From positions 5,952,001 to 6,016,000 of the forward strand of contig JAGPXD010000003.1 in NCBI GenBank assembly GCA_020746995.1: DNA of 64,000 bases. The letters run 5' to 3'. The notes under the pieces are model-generated. The model ran no database searches. It was not told where the DNA came from and saw only the letters and a list, made by a program, of their open reading frames with translations. Of the stretch, positions 33,060-43,503 are shown piece by piece. The position numbers and the translations under genes were made by a program. The stretch's first letter is position 1. Each line of letters begins with the position of its first letter. The DNA comes from Plectosphaerella cucumerina. Lineage: Eukaryota; Ascomycota; Sordariomycetes; Glomerellales; Plectosphaerellaceae.

Positions 33060-36000
33060 ATGGACCGTATTCGTGGCAACCGCCCGGCCCGCCGTCGCAC
33101 ACAGCCGGCCTTGTCGAGCAGCTTTGACTCCTTAGACGCGGACTTCCCGGCAGACCGCATCCAGGCGCGGTCGCCCACCATGCCCTTTGCCAGCAACGCG
33201 ACACCGCAGACGGCGCCCCAGGCTCGTCGCGGAACCAGGCAGTCGTCGACGCCTGCCGCCCAGCCTCTCGGCTTCGTCAGTTCATCGCCCACCGCTGGCA
33301 AGGCAAAGGCCACTCGCAAGAGGGCTCGAGCCACGGGCACCGATGGCGCTGGCGACGAAGATGACGACCAGCCCGCTGCCGCTGGCACCACGAACAACAA
33401 CAAGAAGGGCTCTCACAATCTGCGGAAACGCCCAAAAATCGACTACTCGGCCCAGGATTTTGAAGACGAGGTGCCCGAAATTGCCCTCGCCGCTCCGCGT
33501 ACCGCCACCCGCAAGAAGCGTGATGGCAGCGAGACCTTTGCCGAAGACATGACGCCCTCCGGTCAACGCGGCCGCCGCGCCGCCTCAAAGACGCCCGCTC
33601 GCAGGCCCGAGCATCACTATCCTTACCTGCCGCCATCCGACGACGATGTTGTCAAGGACACCATCGAGGTCATAGGGGACTCGAGCGATCTGCATGGTTC
33701 GGATGAGTTTTCTGACCATGAGTCCAAGGTGGAGTCTCCGTCGGCTGAGGCCAAGCACAGCATCGTCGCCCAGGACGAGGAGCATCAACTGCCGCCGTCA
33801 AAGCCGCCGGCCAAGAGTCCAATGCCCGAGCCGTCCATCGTCACTCATGAATCTCCGACACTTCCTTCTCCCAGCACATCTGTCAAAACTGCAGGCCGAG
33901 TCAAGGCAGAGATCGCTCACCCTCAACCCATCCACATCAACCATGTATCCATCATCTCAGTCGACAAGACCGCTGAGGATGTCTCCGTCTCCAACTCGCC
34001 TTTACATCAGAACATTATCGCGCCAAGCCCGCGAGACGTCTCGGGGCTCGAACCGAAATCTGCAGCAGCATCCGCGGTGTCGCCTATTCCATTCCCATTC
34101 GCTGAGCGACAAGCACTGGTATCCACGCCAGAGCCAGAGCCAGAGGCCCCACCGAGTCTCGTGGTCACCTTCAAGCTACCACAATCGCTGCTGCCGCCTC
34201 AAGCATCGCCGGAAACCCAGCCGGAAGTGACAGGGGCGTCGGTTGGTGAAGAGGCCCAGGATACCACCCCAGAAGAAATCGCAAAGCAAGCAGCGGAGGA
34301 AGTCGAGGAGAAGGCCGAGGCCGAAAATGTCATCACCAATGGCGCCAAAAAAGACGGGGCTGAGGTGGAGCAAGGCATCGACCAACTTTTCGAAAAGGAC
34401 GCCGACGGGGACATCGAGGAGGACGCAGACGGAGATATCGACCACGATGTTGATGTTGACACCCACTCGGACAACGAGGCTGAAGTTGATGAGGCTGAGA
34501 CTGACGACGACGACGACGATTCCCAGCACCCTTGGGCTCACCTCACCCCCTACCTGGCACGCGAGTACGTGCTGCACCCGGAGCCGACCGTGGTTGGCGG
34601 TACTGCCGGCGATGAAGGCGTGGAGGAGGAAGCCGAAGAGGCCGATGACGAGGATGCAGACGGCGAGAAGGACGATGAGGTCAACGGCACTGGCTCCGAC
34701 CTCCCTCGGGAGACAACCTCAACTCCACAGACACCACGGCGTGGCACCCCCGCTCAGTTCACTCTGACGGGAGCCAATACGCCCGTTCCGAGCGACAAAG
34801 CGACTGGTCCCAAAGCATCTGGTGTCCGCAGGCGCAAACAGTACAAGTTCCGGAAGCTCCGCGACCCATCCGAGATGCAGGAGCTTTTGAAAGACCACGA
34901 GAACATGGATCACGGCCAGCTTAGTGAGCACCTCGCTGCCGGTGCCGATTGGCTCCTGTCATTGCAGTTGGAATGGCAGAAACTCGGGAGAGCTATTGAC
35001 GACTACGAGAATGCCAAGCGCCGAGCGCAGCAGGATGCCGAGTACGAGAAGAAGACAGCAGACCTCGACCAGTTCCAGCGGATGGAGTCTTACATTGAGA
35101 AGGATTTCGAGCTTCGCGGATACAGGGCGCCTCTCAAGGACAAGGAGGAGGGCACGCATCGTGCCCGCTGGCAGGACAAGGTCATGGCATCAACCTACGG
35201 CTTCGAGTACGACCCGCACGTGTCCAAGATCGGCCAGCAGGACCCACTTGCACAGCGAGAGGGCATCATGGCCGGGCGCCAGCTGCGCAGTCAACCCCAG
35301 CAGACGGCTAAGGCTGCCGAAGCTGGCGAGGGCGGCGACGGCCTGGTCGTCGTGGGCAAGCGAACACGAAACCCGCCGAAGCTATACGACGGGCTGACGC
35401 AGGACGACGCCCGCGCTGCGACGCCGGCAGACCTCACAGGAACAAAGGTGATGCCCAAGAGGCGTGGACGGCCGCCGCTGTCATCTCTTCAGCATGACAC
35501 GGCCGACACGGATTCCGGAAAGCCGCCGCCAAAGAAGAGGGGACCGAGAGGCCGACGGTCAGATATGACCCTCCAGGACACAGACGCCGACACGCCGGGG
35601 CCCAGCCGTGAAGCGATAGCACCGCCTCCTCCGGTCGAACCCCAGGTCGGCAAGCGCCGCCGCGTCACCCAGTCCCGGGCGACTGTGGAGGAGGATGCGC
35701 CTGGCGAGATGGACGAGCCTGACGGTGGCGACGAGCCCGTGGCCAAGCGCGCCCGCATAGCCAGAACAACCAGGGGCAAGCCGTCACTTCTCAGGCACCA
35801 CAGCGGTCTTCTTGACCCCGAGACGGAGGAGGACGAGTCACGGCCCACAACATCCTCATCCAACGGCACCGTCTCTGATGCGGGCTCCTCCTACGGAGTC
35901 GGCACACGCCAGACCAAGCGAACACGCAACGCCCGCGACGACGCAGATGCAGATGCCTCAATGTTGCAACCTCAGCGCAAGCGGCCTCGGATAAACTTCA

Positions 36001-36608
36001 AGGCGAGCGGCAACGGCAACAAGCCGCACCCAGCGTATTCGGATACCCTCCTCGCCAGCACGCCCAGCAGCCCTTTCCCACCGTCCGAAGACGCGCGCAT
36101 CCTTACTTTCCGACACTTTGGCTCGAACAAGTGGACAGTCGAAGCCGAAGGCCGCCCAAGCCGCGAGTCCTCCGGCATGCCCTCCAATATGCCTTCAGCG
36201 GCTCCGTCGGCTGCCCCCTCGGCACCCGCGTCCGCCACATCCTCGGCGCCGCCGAGCCAAGCCGGTGGCGATGACAGCACCAAGGACTACTCAACCATGA
36301 CCAAGTCCGAGAAGATGTCAGCTTCGATGAAGAGTGAGTTTGACTCTACGCCTATGATTAGCTGGACTTGTGCTGACAACTTCCCCTTAGAACGCTGGCT
36401 GAATGGCAGCATGCAAAATGCCGTTAACAAGCGCAAGGCAACTTTAGCTGCGAAGAAGGCCGCTGCAGCAGCCGCCGCGGCCGCCGGAACCAGCGTACCT
36501 GCACCACCACCAGCGCCCATTGCCCAGGCATATCCCCCACTACAGCGGCCTCCACAGCACAGGCCGCATCCCTTCATCAACATGAACGGTCCGCAGGGCC
36601 CGTCTTGA
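33060..36608 (+). CDS. Large AT-hook nuclear protein, uncharacterised
   Basis: The product is 1163 aa from two exons (intron 36334-36390, 57 nt, phase 1, in frame and stop-free). I do not recognise a named family. Residues 1-590 are low-complexity with many basic clusters (ARRRTQPAL, RKRARATG, LRKRPKIDYS) and a strongly acidic stretch near 460-560. A conserved-looking helical core follows at about 590-750, starting RKQYKFRKLRDPSEMQELL and including ADWLLSLQLEWQKLGRAI and QFQRMESYIEKDFELRGYRAP. AT-hook-like motifs lie at about 798 (PKRRGRPPLSS) and 823 (PPKKRGPRGRRSD), with further NLS-like clusters. After that come AARILTFRHFG-like and KRWLNGSMQNAVNKRKATLAAKK segments, then a poly-Ala/Pro tail. 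Together these suggest a chromatin-associated subunit, possibly of a remodelling complex. That is inference from composition and AT-hooks only. Confidence 0.85.
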   Translation: MDRIRGNRPARRRTQPALSSSFDSLDADFPADRIQARSPTMPFASNATPQTAPQARRGTRQSSTPAAQPLGFVSSSPTAGKAKATRKRARATGTDGAGDEDDDQPAAAGTTNNNKKGSHNLRKRPKIDYSAQDFEDEVPEIALAAPRTATRKKRDGSETFAEDMTPSGQRGRRAASKTPARRPEHHYPYLPPSDDDVVKDTIEVIGDSSDLHGSDEFSDHESKVESPSAEAKHSIVAQDEEHQLPPSKPPAKSPMPEPSIVTHESPTLPSPSTSVKTAGRVKAEIAHPQPIHINHVSIISVDKTAEDVSVSNSPLHQNIIAPSPRDVSGLEPKSAAASAVSPIPFPFAERQALVSTPEPEPEAPPSLVVTFKLPQSLLPPQASPETQPEVTGASVGEEAQDTTPEEIAKQAAEEVEEKAEAENVITNGAKKDGAEVEQGIDQLFEKDADGDIEEDADGDIDHDVDVDTHSDNEAEVDEAETDDDDDDSQHPWAHLTPYLAREYVLHPEPTVVGGTAGDEGVEEEAEEADDEDADGEKDDEVNGTGSDLPRETTSTPQTPRRGTPAQFTLTGANTPVPSDKATGPKASGVRRRKQYKFRKLRDPSEMQELLKDHENMDHGQLSEHLAAGADWLLSLQLEWQKLGRAIDDYENAKRRAQQDAEYEKKTADLDQFQRMESYIEKDFELRGYRAPLKDKEEGTHRARWQDKVMASTYGFEYDPHVSKIGQQDPLAQREGIMAGRQLRSQPQQTAKAAEAGEGGDGLVVVGKRTRNPPKLYDGLTQDDARAATPADLTGTKVMPKRRGRPPLSSLQHDTADTDSGKPPPKKRGPRGRRSDMTLQDTDADTPGPSREAIAPPPPVEPQVGKRRRVTQSRATVEEDAPGEMDEPDGGDEPVAKRARIARTTRGKPSLLRHHSGLLDPETEEDESRPTTSSSNGTVSDAGSSYGVGTRQTKRTRNARDDADADASMLQPQRKRPRINFKASGNGNKPHPAYSDTLLASTPSSPFPPSEDARILTFRHFGSNKWTVEAEGRPSRESSGMPSNMPSAAPSAAPSAPASATSSAPPSQAGGDDSTKDYSTMTKSEKMSASMKSEFDSTPMISWTCADNFPLERWLNGSMQNAVNKRKATLAAKKAAAAAAAAAGTSVPAPPPAPIAQAYPPLQRPPQHRPHPFINMNGPQGPS

Positions 36609-37205
36609 GAGAAGATGCCCAGGGTAAGGGCATCAATCATGTAGAATAGCAGAGCATCATGACGAGGAGCCCACTTGACATAGGCGGCCCCAATGCTAGC
36701 GAGACGAGGTCACTTGACCATCGCAAATATAACCACGAACCATGGACACATACGTTAGGACCTGCCGTGATGCTGCAGCCTCAGTCTTCACGGTGATGAT
36801 GCTCAAACATGCGAATAAACAACACGAGCCCGTCATGGTGTCAATCATCATGGAATTCCCTCGTCTGCCCTGATGCGAGATGCCTGGTATGAACTTGTCT
36901 CCCTTTTACACGCCGCAGTCCCCGAAAAATGCAGAGCCTTTGCCCGAATTCCGGCGAAAGGGGGCAGATAAAAAGAAAAAGGCCGCTCCCCCCCTGTTTC
37001 CTCCCCTGGGACGTCATGGTCCCAGACCCCCGATGTCCATCCGCGCGCGGGTGTCGTGTTATGTGTGTGTGTATGGTGGGGGAGGGGCGGGTGAGTTCTT
37101 TGGCAGCCAGGGCGGCCGCCTCTTCGTGGTCGTCGCATCGGTTGACCAAAAAAAAATCCGTGTGTGGGCGGGTTTTTCGTTTTCCTCCAATCTGTTCGGC
37201 TTCCC
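36609..37205. other. Convergent intergenic region
   Basis: This 597-nt spacer lies between the AT-hook protein and the ribosomal protein L23 gene, which converge. It contains a GT-rich patch (37060-37080) and an A9 run at 37148-37156. No gene was seen; it is expected to hold the two 3' UTRs. Confidence 0.6.
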
Positions 37206-37949
37206 TTACATGACAACGCCCGAGTTGCTGGCAATACGCTAGAAGGGAGACAAGTCAGCGGGGTGACGCAGCGAGGGAAGCAGGGGCAGCAACGTACGGG
37301 CCACAGCTCGGCGGCCTCCTTGCCGACGGGACCGGTGATGGCGGAGCCCTTCATCTCGCCCTTGGGGTTGACGATGACACCGGCGTTGTCCTCGAAGTAG
37401 AGGAAGACACCGTCGAAGCGCTTCCAGGGCTTGGCCTGGCGGACGATGACGGCGGGGTGGACCTTCTTCCTCAGCTCGGGCTTTCCCTTCTTGACGGTCG
37501 CCATGACCATGTCACCGACACCACCGGCGGGCAGCCTGTTCAGGCGGGCACCGATACCCTTGACGGAGATGATGTACAGGTTGCGCGCACCCGAGTTGTC
37601 GGCGCAGTTCATGACGGCACCGACGGGGAGACCGAGGGTCATCTTGAGCTTGCCACCGGGGGCACCGCGTCTGCAGGAGCGCACAAGTCAGCGTCGTCGT
37701 TCCGTCCAGACGGGGGGATCCGTCTTCTCTCGTCGGGGCGTCGTCGATGTCGGATGGGAGGGGAGACAGCGCAGCAGCTTCCTTTCCAAATTCCTTCGGC
37801 CAGATCTTGGGGGTTTGGCCCCTCGCATCTGCTTCCCTCGCCGTCCATCCGCTGCGCTGCGCTGGTGGGCGTCCCCCCTCCTCTCCTCCCACGGTGTTTT
37901 CGCTCTCGCATCGGCGCCGGGCAGTTTCGACTTACCCAGCTTTGGCCAT
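37206..37949 (-). CDS. RPL23: 60S ribosomal protein L23 (uL14)
   Basis: The product is 139 aa from three exons (introns 37671-37935 and 37239-37297). Exon 1 is only 14 nt and encodes MAKAG. Spliced, the protein begins MAKAGRGAPGGKLKMTLGLP. It continues with VMNCADNSGARNLYIISVKG, VKKGKPELRKKVHPAVIVRQ, FEDNAGVIVNPKGEMKGSAI and ends SNSGVVM. This is nearly colinear with yeast Rpl23 (137 aa). The protein sits at the subunit interface of the large ribosomal subunit. The long first intron (265 nt) right after the start codon is typical of fungal ribosomal protein genes. The promoter carries a telobox and a CACGTG site. Essential housekeeping gene; the assignment is secure. Confidence 0.97.
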
Positions 37950-38322
37950 TGTGTCGGTTTGTGAGGTGTCGGATTAGACAATGGGCGGTGTTCGTTTGGC
38001 GATTTGGCGTCGGTGAAGTCGATCGAGCGATACAGCAGGCTGGAAATTTTTGGCACTCTGTGGGTAAAACCCTACAAGCGATGACTGTGGGCGGGGTCAC
38101 GTGCTGGTGGGGCGATAGCTGACCGAGATAACGGGGCTCACCGAAGATCGCCACGTTGGGCGGGCGTCCACACCAAGACACCGCGCCTCCACACGACAGC
38201 CTGCTCCACTTGTAGAGGAAAAACAACCCAAGAATTCAATTGTAGACAAGGACTACCGAAGCACAGAAAACGCAGACCCAGGCAAAAACAAGACCATTGC
38301 GCCGCCAACTCCGCCACCCGTC
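37950..38322. promoter_or_regulatory. RPL23 promoter region
   Basis: This 373-nt region lies between the FAD oxidase stop and the RPL23 start. It contains AACCCTA (38068-38074; TAGGGTT on the RPL23 strand) about 120 nt, and GTCACGTG (38096-38103) about 150 nt, before the start codon. These match the Tbf1 telobox and the Cbf1 site that together mark ribosomal-protein promoters in several ascomycetes. Confidence 0.55.
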
Positions 38323-39955
38323 CTATTGGTTTTGCTCGCCATCCGGCGTCCCGCCGGAATCGCCAGAGTCGCCGCCACCGGAGTTGCCGCTCGAGTTGCT
38401 GCCACCGTTGCTCCCTGCGTCAGTTTCTGCCGGGCTCACGCTCTGCGGGTTGGAAAAGACGTTCTCCGGGTCCCAGTCGCGTTTGATCTGGCGCAGCACG
38501 TCCAGGTTGTCGCCCCAGTATGCCTGGGGACCGTTCTCCAAGCTTGGGTCGACGTAGCCGGCGTATGTGCCCAGCTCGCCAGGGGTGGCGTCGCGGATGC
38601 GCGAGACGATGCCGTCCATGAAGTTGCGTGTGTTTTCGTTGAGCGAGGGTATGCCGATGCCATAGCCCTGGCAGAACATGAGTGTGTCACGATGACCATA
38701 GGCTGTCGCGTTGTGTGGCACCTCGGCGATGCGGCCGCCAGTCACGTCAAAGATGAGGAACCAGATGAGGGTGCCGCGGTTGGCGTCGTCAATGTAGTTC
38801 ATCAGGTCGGTGATCGCGTCCGACGACAGCAGCTGGTCCTCCTTGAAGGCGAGGCTCCTGGCGGTGAAGGGGGTGCTGATGTCGCTGAGCCATAGGGCCG
38901 ATTCTTGGGCCTGCTGGGCGACGGAACCAAGCCAGTCATTGAGCACGATGGACCTCTTGCCGGCCGGGATGCGGTCGGGGATGCCGGTCGCGTCGAACTC
39001 TTCCTCGGTGCCGTAAAAGGTACCGGTGATGATGGCGCCAAGTTCATGCATGACGAACTCGGAACCGAACCTCCAGTCGAGGTCAGGATCCGAGATGAGC
39101 TCCTGCCACTGTCGGAAGACATCGGCGAGGTCCTTGTGGCGTGAAAAGGTCAAGGAGTACGTGTACTCGATGACGTTTCCGGGTTCGGGGTTGGTGCGCA
39201 TGACGAACTCGGTGATGACACCAAAGCTGGCGCCCGCGCCCTTGAGGGCGAAGAAGAGGTCCGAGTTCTCCTCCTCGCTGGCGCGTTGGATCTTGCCGTC
39301 AGCGGTCACCACCTCGACCTCGACGACGTGGTCGAGGCACGATCCCCACATGCGCGACGAGGGACCAAGACCACCGATGGTGGCATGTCCGCCGAGGCCG
39401 ACGCCGGGGCATGTGCCATGCGAGATGGCGCGCCCGCCGTTCTCGTGCAGCTTGTCGGTGACATCACTGAGCTTGTGGCCGGCGCCGATGGTGGCGCGCC
39501 AGGTATTTCGGTCGACGGAGAAGTGCTGGAAGTTGCGGAGATCGATGACGAGCGATCCGTCCCGGCCACCAACGCCGTAGTTGCTGCTCTGCTGTCAGAG
39601 ATATCCAAGTAAGTCGAGAAGTAGGAGGCTTGCTCACCCGTATGAATGGCCGCCCGACTTGGCCTGGACGTTGACATCATTTTCGGCGGCGCATTTGACA
39701 AAGGCGGCGACCTCTTCGGTGGTCTCTGGGCGGGTAACCGCGATGGGCTCTACTTTGATGTCCCACGGGGATGTTAGCTGAATGCGAATTCCAGACGCGA
39801 CATGACCGGATTGGCGAGCGAGAACACACCAAGTTGTATCTGTCCACCCATTTGATCTGGTAAAGGGGGTCTGAAGGGAAGCCGACGCAGCCGGAACGAC
39901 CGTTGCAGACGTCCTCCAGGCACTCAGCCAGAGGGCTGCTCGGTTGCTGGCCCAT
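38323..39955 (-). CDS. FAD-linked oxidase, berberine-bridge/glucooligosaccharide-oxidase type
   Basis: The product is 508 aa from three exons (introns 39778-39829 and 39584-39637). Order: MGQQPSSPLAECLEDVCNGR, the entry strand GFPSDPLYQIKWVDRYNL, and the FAD domain with QAKSGGHSYGNYGVGGRDG and SHGTCPGVGLGGHATIGGLG. The His of GGHSYG and the Cys of GTCPGVG are the pair that anchors FAD bicovalently in this family. The substrate domain and BBE C-terminal motif (WGDNLDVLRQIKRDWDPENVF) follow, then a 40-residue Gly/Ser/Asn-rich tail. Such enzymes oxidise carbohydrates or small alcohols/amines to products plus H2O2. Most relatives are secreted, but here no signal peptide is visible. Instead, Gly2 and Ser6 form an N-myristoylation-like start. 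The junction of intron 1 (YNL|LTSPWD) is the least certain point. The substrate is unknown. Confidence 0.9.
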
Positions 39956-42003
39956 GATGATGCTCAAGGGAATGCCTTGGAGTGAGATAGTGTAGGAGTT
40001 GTCGAGCGCAGCGCCATCAAGGCGGACGCGGGCAGGCACAACGATGCATTTTGATGTGCCTCGGGAGCAGGCAGGAACGACCGCCAAGGACGGACCCCTA
40101 CCATTGACCCTGACGAAGTGTGACGGTGGCCGTGACGCGCTGCAGCAAACTGGACTGAGCTTGAAAGCGGGCTGCCTGCCAGTGGTGCCCGGTGACTGCC
40201 CCCAGCCCTTCTGGAGATGATCGCTGCACTGCCCATCCAATTGCCGGCCAAAGTCCAGGATTCCCCGGCTGGGTAACGCACGGTTAACAGACCCGGAGGG
40301 TGTCCCGAGACCCCCGCAAGGACATGGCATTCGTCAGGCCTCCTGGGCAAAGGGGGCGATTGATGGTGGGCTCATATCTGGGAACCTTGGAAGTTGTCCC
40401 AGGGGGAACCAACGAGAGTGCGCGTTGTGTTCCTCCGGGAGGCGACACGAGGACCGCGACAGGGGACGATGTTTCGGAGTCTCATGACAGCAGCACGCAA
40501 ACAGGGTTCGGCCCGCTCAGGGGAGTGTGGGAGGAACGAATCTGAGGAGAAGCGAGGCAGAGGTGTCGACTGTGTCGCATGGGATTGAGAAAGTGTCGTC
40601 GGTTATCTTGATGGACAGTTGTCTCGGAATAGTGGCCCTCAATCACACAACGTGGTGTGCCTTGTGTGCCCAGGTGGGTGAGACATTTGGCAGCTGTCAG
40701 GCGGCGTCGATGCGGGGTAGCAACGGGCAATAACGACAATGCACGGTTTTCGACCACCATGGCACAGTGTCAAGTTGCATTATGGCTCGCTCAGCACTGT
40801 AGTTCAATGCGACCTCTAGATTGACATCGTGAGAAAATGCATTGTAGTTGGGGGTAGATGGGGCTTTGCAGAGACACTGATCGCATCAGTACTCTACTAG
40901 TATCTGATTTCTGTCTTTACAGACGTATTGAGTCCTGTTGCTGTGTCTTGGCAATGGAGTTTGAAGCGTTACAATATTTGACACAGAAGATCTTGCTGTG
41001 GTGCAACAGTTGCCCATAAATCTCAACAACTTAATTGACTGGTCTGGACTCCTCTTTGGATTGGATTCTCGACTAGTGACTTTGAGATTGCATTTTGGGG
41101 ATCGAACGTCAAATCGGACTTGAAATAAAGAAAGTAAAATACCCGAAGTGCAGGCACGATGTTGAAGACTACTAGTTTCCGACAAGCAGAATCATGGTTT
41201 GTTGCAACTCCCTCCCTGCCCAAACAGAAGTAGAGTCTCTCAGCGTAGCCAGTTCGGAGTATGGGTTGAATGATTGAATTCCAATGCAACGTCTTAAAGA
41301 CCATCCAAGCCGCCAGGTCGACATGGGTCGTTTGGCCAAAGTGCAAGACGAAGTAGAGGCTGCGTGCTCATCCCCAAGAAATGACCCTGACCCATGAAAA
41401 ATGGAATCCAGTATCTGAGTTCTGAATTTTGTGGCTTCGGTAGTTGACCACAGCCAGATAGAATCTGAACAGCCACCTGCCTCGACATGTGCTCGTCAAG
41501 AACTCACCGCACATGGCCGGCCATGATGTTAGTCGAACTGCGTGAAGGGCGAGATGAAAGCCATCAGATATAACAGGCCACTCAATTTGTGCAAGTACTT
41601 CTGCAAGGTGAAGAGAAACAGAGCCGTCAGTAGATCCGTCGGTGTGCGCTCGGTGTTTTGTTCCATGGCCCGTGCGTCGGTGAGGACACACCGAGCAAGT
41701 AGTACACAACGCGCTCTTGCTCCCGCGTCACCTTCTGCCTGGGCTGGATCAACACCAACCTCACCCCATCACCACGTTGCAAAAATAGCCTGTTCCAACC
41801 CGTCCGGATTCTTCCCAGGAGCATCTCAGTTTCAAACCCCACGTCAACGGTTCGTGTCAGCGCACTTGCACAACCCTCCACACGTCGCGGGATGGCCACA
41901 TGACCGGACGCGAACCGCTCGCCTCACCCTTCCCGAACAGTCAGTCGGTCGCCTCGCCTCGCGTTGGCCACGCTTCGATACCACGTTACACGCCCGGATC
42001 GCC
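39956..42003. other. 2.0-kb divergent intergenic region
   Basis: This region lies between the head-to-head FAD oxidase and XLF genes. The middle (40750-41500) is notably AT-richer than the surroundings. The frame of the XLF gene stays open upstream to 41542, but that stretch has no domain character. No RNA gene or mobile element was recognised. Confidence 0.5.
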
Positions 42004-43503
42004 ATGACAGATTCTCCGGCGTGGCGACCGCTGCCCGTCGCGGCGTCTCGCGGCGTACCGGCGCTGCTCGTGTCGGCTCACTTTACCCGCGACTCTTACG
42101 CCATCCATGTCACCGACCTCGCCAACATCTGGTCCGAGGTGCTCGACCGGAAGGCCATCTACCGTCGCAGCCTGGCTGAGGACACGAGTATCGATCCAAC
42201 GGACAGCCCCCAGAATATGCAGCAGTTTCTGGCCCGGGTCCGCTCTGCCCTTGAGCCCGCCCATCCAGACCATCAGTCCAGTCGTGTGACCCTCGAGGCC
42301 TCGAGCGGCGACGCCTTGACACTGAAGATGACTTGCGACATTCCGGGTCTGCAGCCTCTCAAATGGCCAGTACACCTGGGAAAGTCGCCCGCCTCGACCC
42401 TCGCAACCGAGCTCGTGCTGCCGCTGATGCAGGCGAACCTGGCAAGCGAGCGGCAGATCAGCTCGCTTCTTGAGATCATCCAGCACAAGGATGCCGTCAT
42501 GGGAAAGCTACTGGATAAACTCGAGTCGACGGGAACGCGTCTCGAGCACGTCTTCACGACCCTGCCAGCCAAGCAAAAGGTCACCCGCAAGGTCGCCGAG
42601 GAGAAGATCACCGGCCTCGCGCCGTTCAAGAAGGGCCGTTGGAAGGCCGAGCTGCTCGAAGATCAGGTCTCGCCCAAGGATGTGGCTTCGCTGGCAGATG
42701 CCGTATTCGGCCATGATGGTCTCGAGTACACCGCCGGCCTCGATGTCGATACGTCACCAGGCTTGGATGGCTGGTGGACATCGCTAGAGGGCCCCGTCTC
42801 ACTGGCGCGGGCGTCCGAGAAGACGCAGCGAGAGGCGACCCCCGCGCCTCAGCCGGCCGAAGACGACGACGATGTCTTCCAGGTTCAGTCGACGCCGCCC
42901 CAACCGTCCCCGGCGCGCAAAGCCGCCAGCCTCCGGGACGAGAAGATGAAAAATGACGACAGCTCGACGGAGGAGGACGAGGCGCCGCCGAGTCTCCCTC
43001 AGGAGCCGAAGCGTAGCCGTCTCGGCACCATTGCGGCCAGGAAACGCGCATCGCCGCCGCCGCCGCCACAACCGCCGCCTCCCCCGGCCCAGGAGGGATC
43101 TGAGACCGAGTCGGAGCCTGGCTCCCCCGAGCCCGCGGACCCTGAACCCCCCCGTCAGCAGCAGAAGAAGCCGGCGCTGGGCCGTATCGGCGGCGGCGGC
43201 GCCAGCAAAGCCAAGCAACGTTCTAAATCACCCGAGACAGAGGCTGCAGATGCGGAGGCCCCTCCGACTGACAAGCCGCGCAGGCTCGGCCAAATAGGCA
43301 GGAAGCCGGCGGCAAAGGCCGAGGACGCAGTCGAAGCCGAGGGGGCGCCCCGCGGCCGGCGCCGGGCCGACGAGACAAGCCGCGCGGCCCCGCCGCCGAG
43401 GGAGACGTCGGAGGAGCGGGCCAACCGAAAGAGAGACGAGCTGCAGAAGGAGTTGGAGAGAAAGGCGGCCGCAGGCCCGGCACGCAAGAAGCGCAAATTC
43501 TAG
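42004..43503 (+). CDS. XLF/Nej1-like non-homologous end-joining factor
   Basis: The product is 499 aa, a single exon. The N-terminal head fits the XLF fold: WRPLPVAASRG, PALLVSAHFTRDSYAIHVTD and LANIWSEVLDRKAIYRRSLA, then SSRVTLEASSGDALTLKMTC. A coiled-coil stalk follows at about 145-180 (ASERQISSLLEIIQHKDAVM, GKLLDKLESTG). The C-terminal half is long, disordered and rich in Pro, Glu and Lys. It ends in GPARKKRKF, which looks like the Ku-binding basic-Phe tail of XLF (X-KBM). XLF acts in the nucleus with Ku and DNA ligase IV/XRCC4 to align and join double-strand breaks. The start MTDSPAWRPL was chosen because the conserved head begins there. In-frame ATGs up to 154 codons upstream are possible but encode no conserved sequence. 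Confidence 0.85.
   Translation: MTDSPAWRPLPVAASRGVPALLVSAHFTRDSYAIHVTDLANIWSEVLDRKAIYRRSLAEDTSIDPTDSPQNMQQFLARVRSALEPAHPDHQSSRVTLEASSGDALTLKMTCDIPGLQPLKWPVHLGKSPASTLATELVLPLMQANLASERQISSLLEIIQHKDAVMGKLLDKLESTGTRLEHVFTTLPAKQKVTRKVAEEKITGLAPFKKGRWKAELLEDQVSPKDVASLADAVFGHDGLEYTAGLDVDTSPGLDGWWTSLEGPVSLARASEKTQREATPAPQPAEDDDDVFQVQSTPPQPSPARKAASLRDEKMKNDDSSTEEDEAPPSLPQEPKRSRLGTIAARKRASPPPPPQPPPPPAQEGSETESEPGSPEPADPEPPRQQQKKPALGRIGGGGASKAKQRSKSPETEAADAEAPPTDKPRRLGQIGRKPAAKAEDAVEAEGAPRGRRRADETSRAAPPPRETSEERANRKRDELQKELERKAAAGPARKKRKF

Noticed and set aside
36848..37295. Read-through C-terminal extension of ribosomal protein L23
   Set aside because: The open frame past GKEAAELWP is intron sequence. 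Splicing at 37297/37239 gives the conserved SNSGVVM end.
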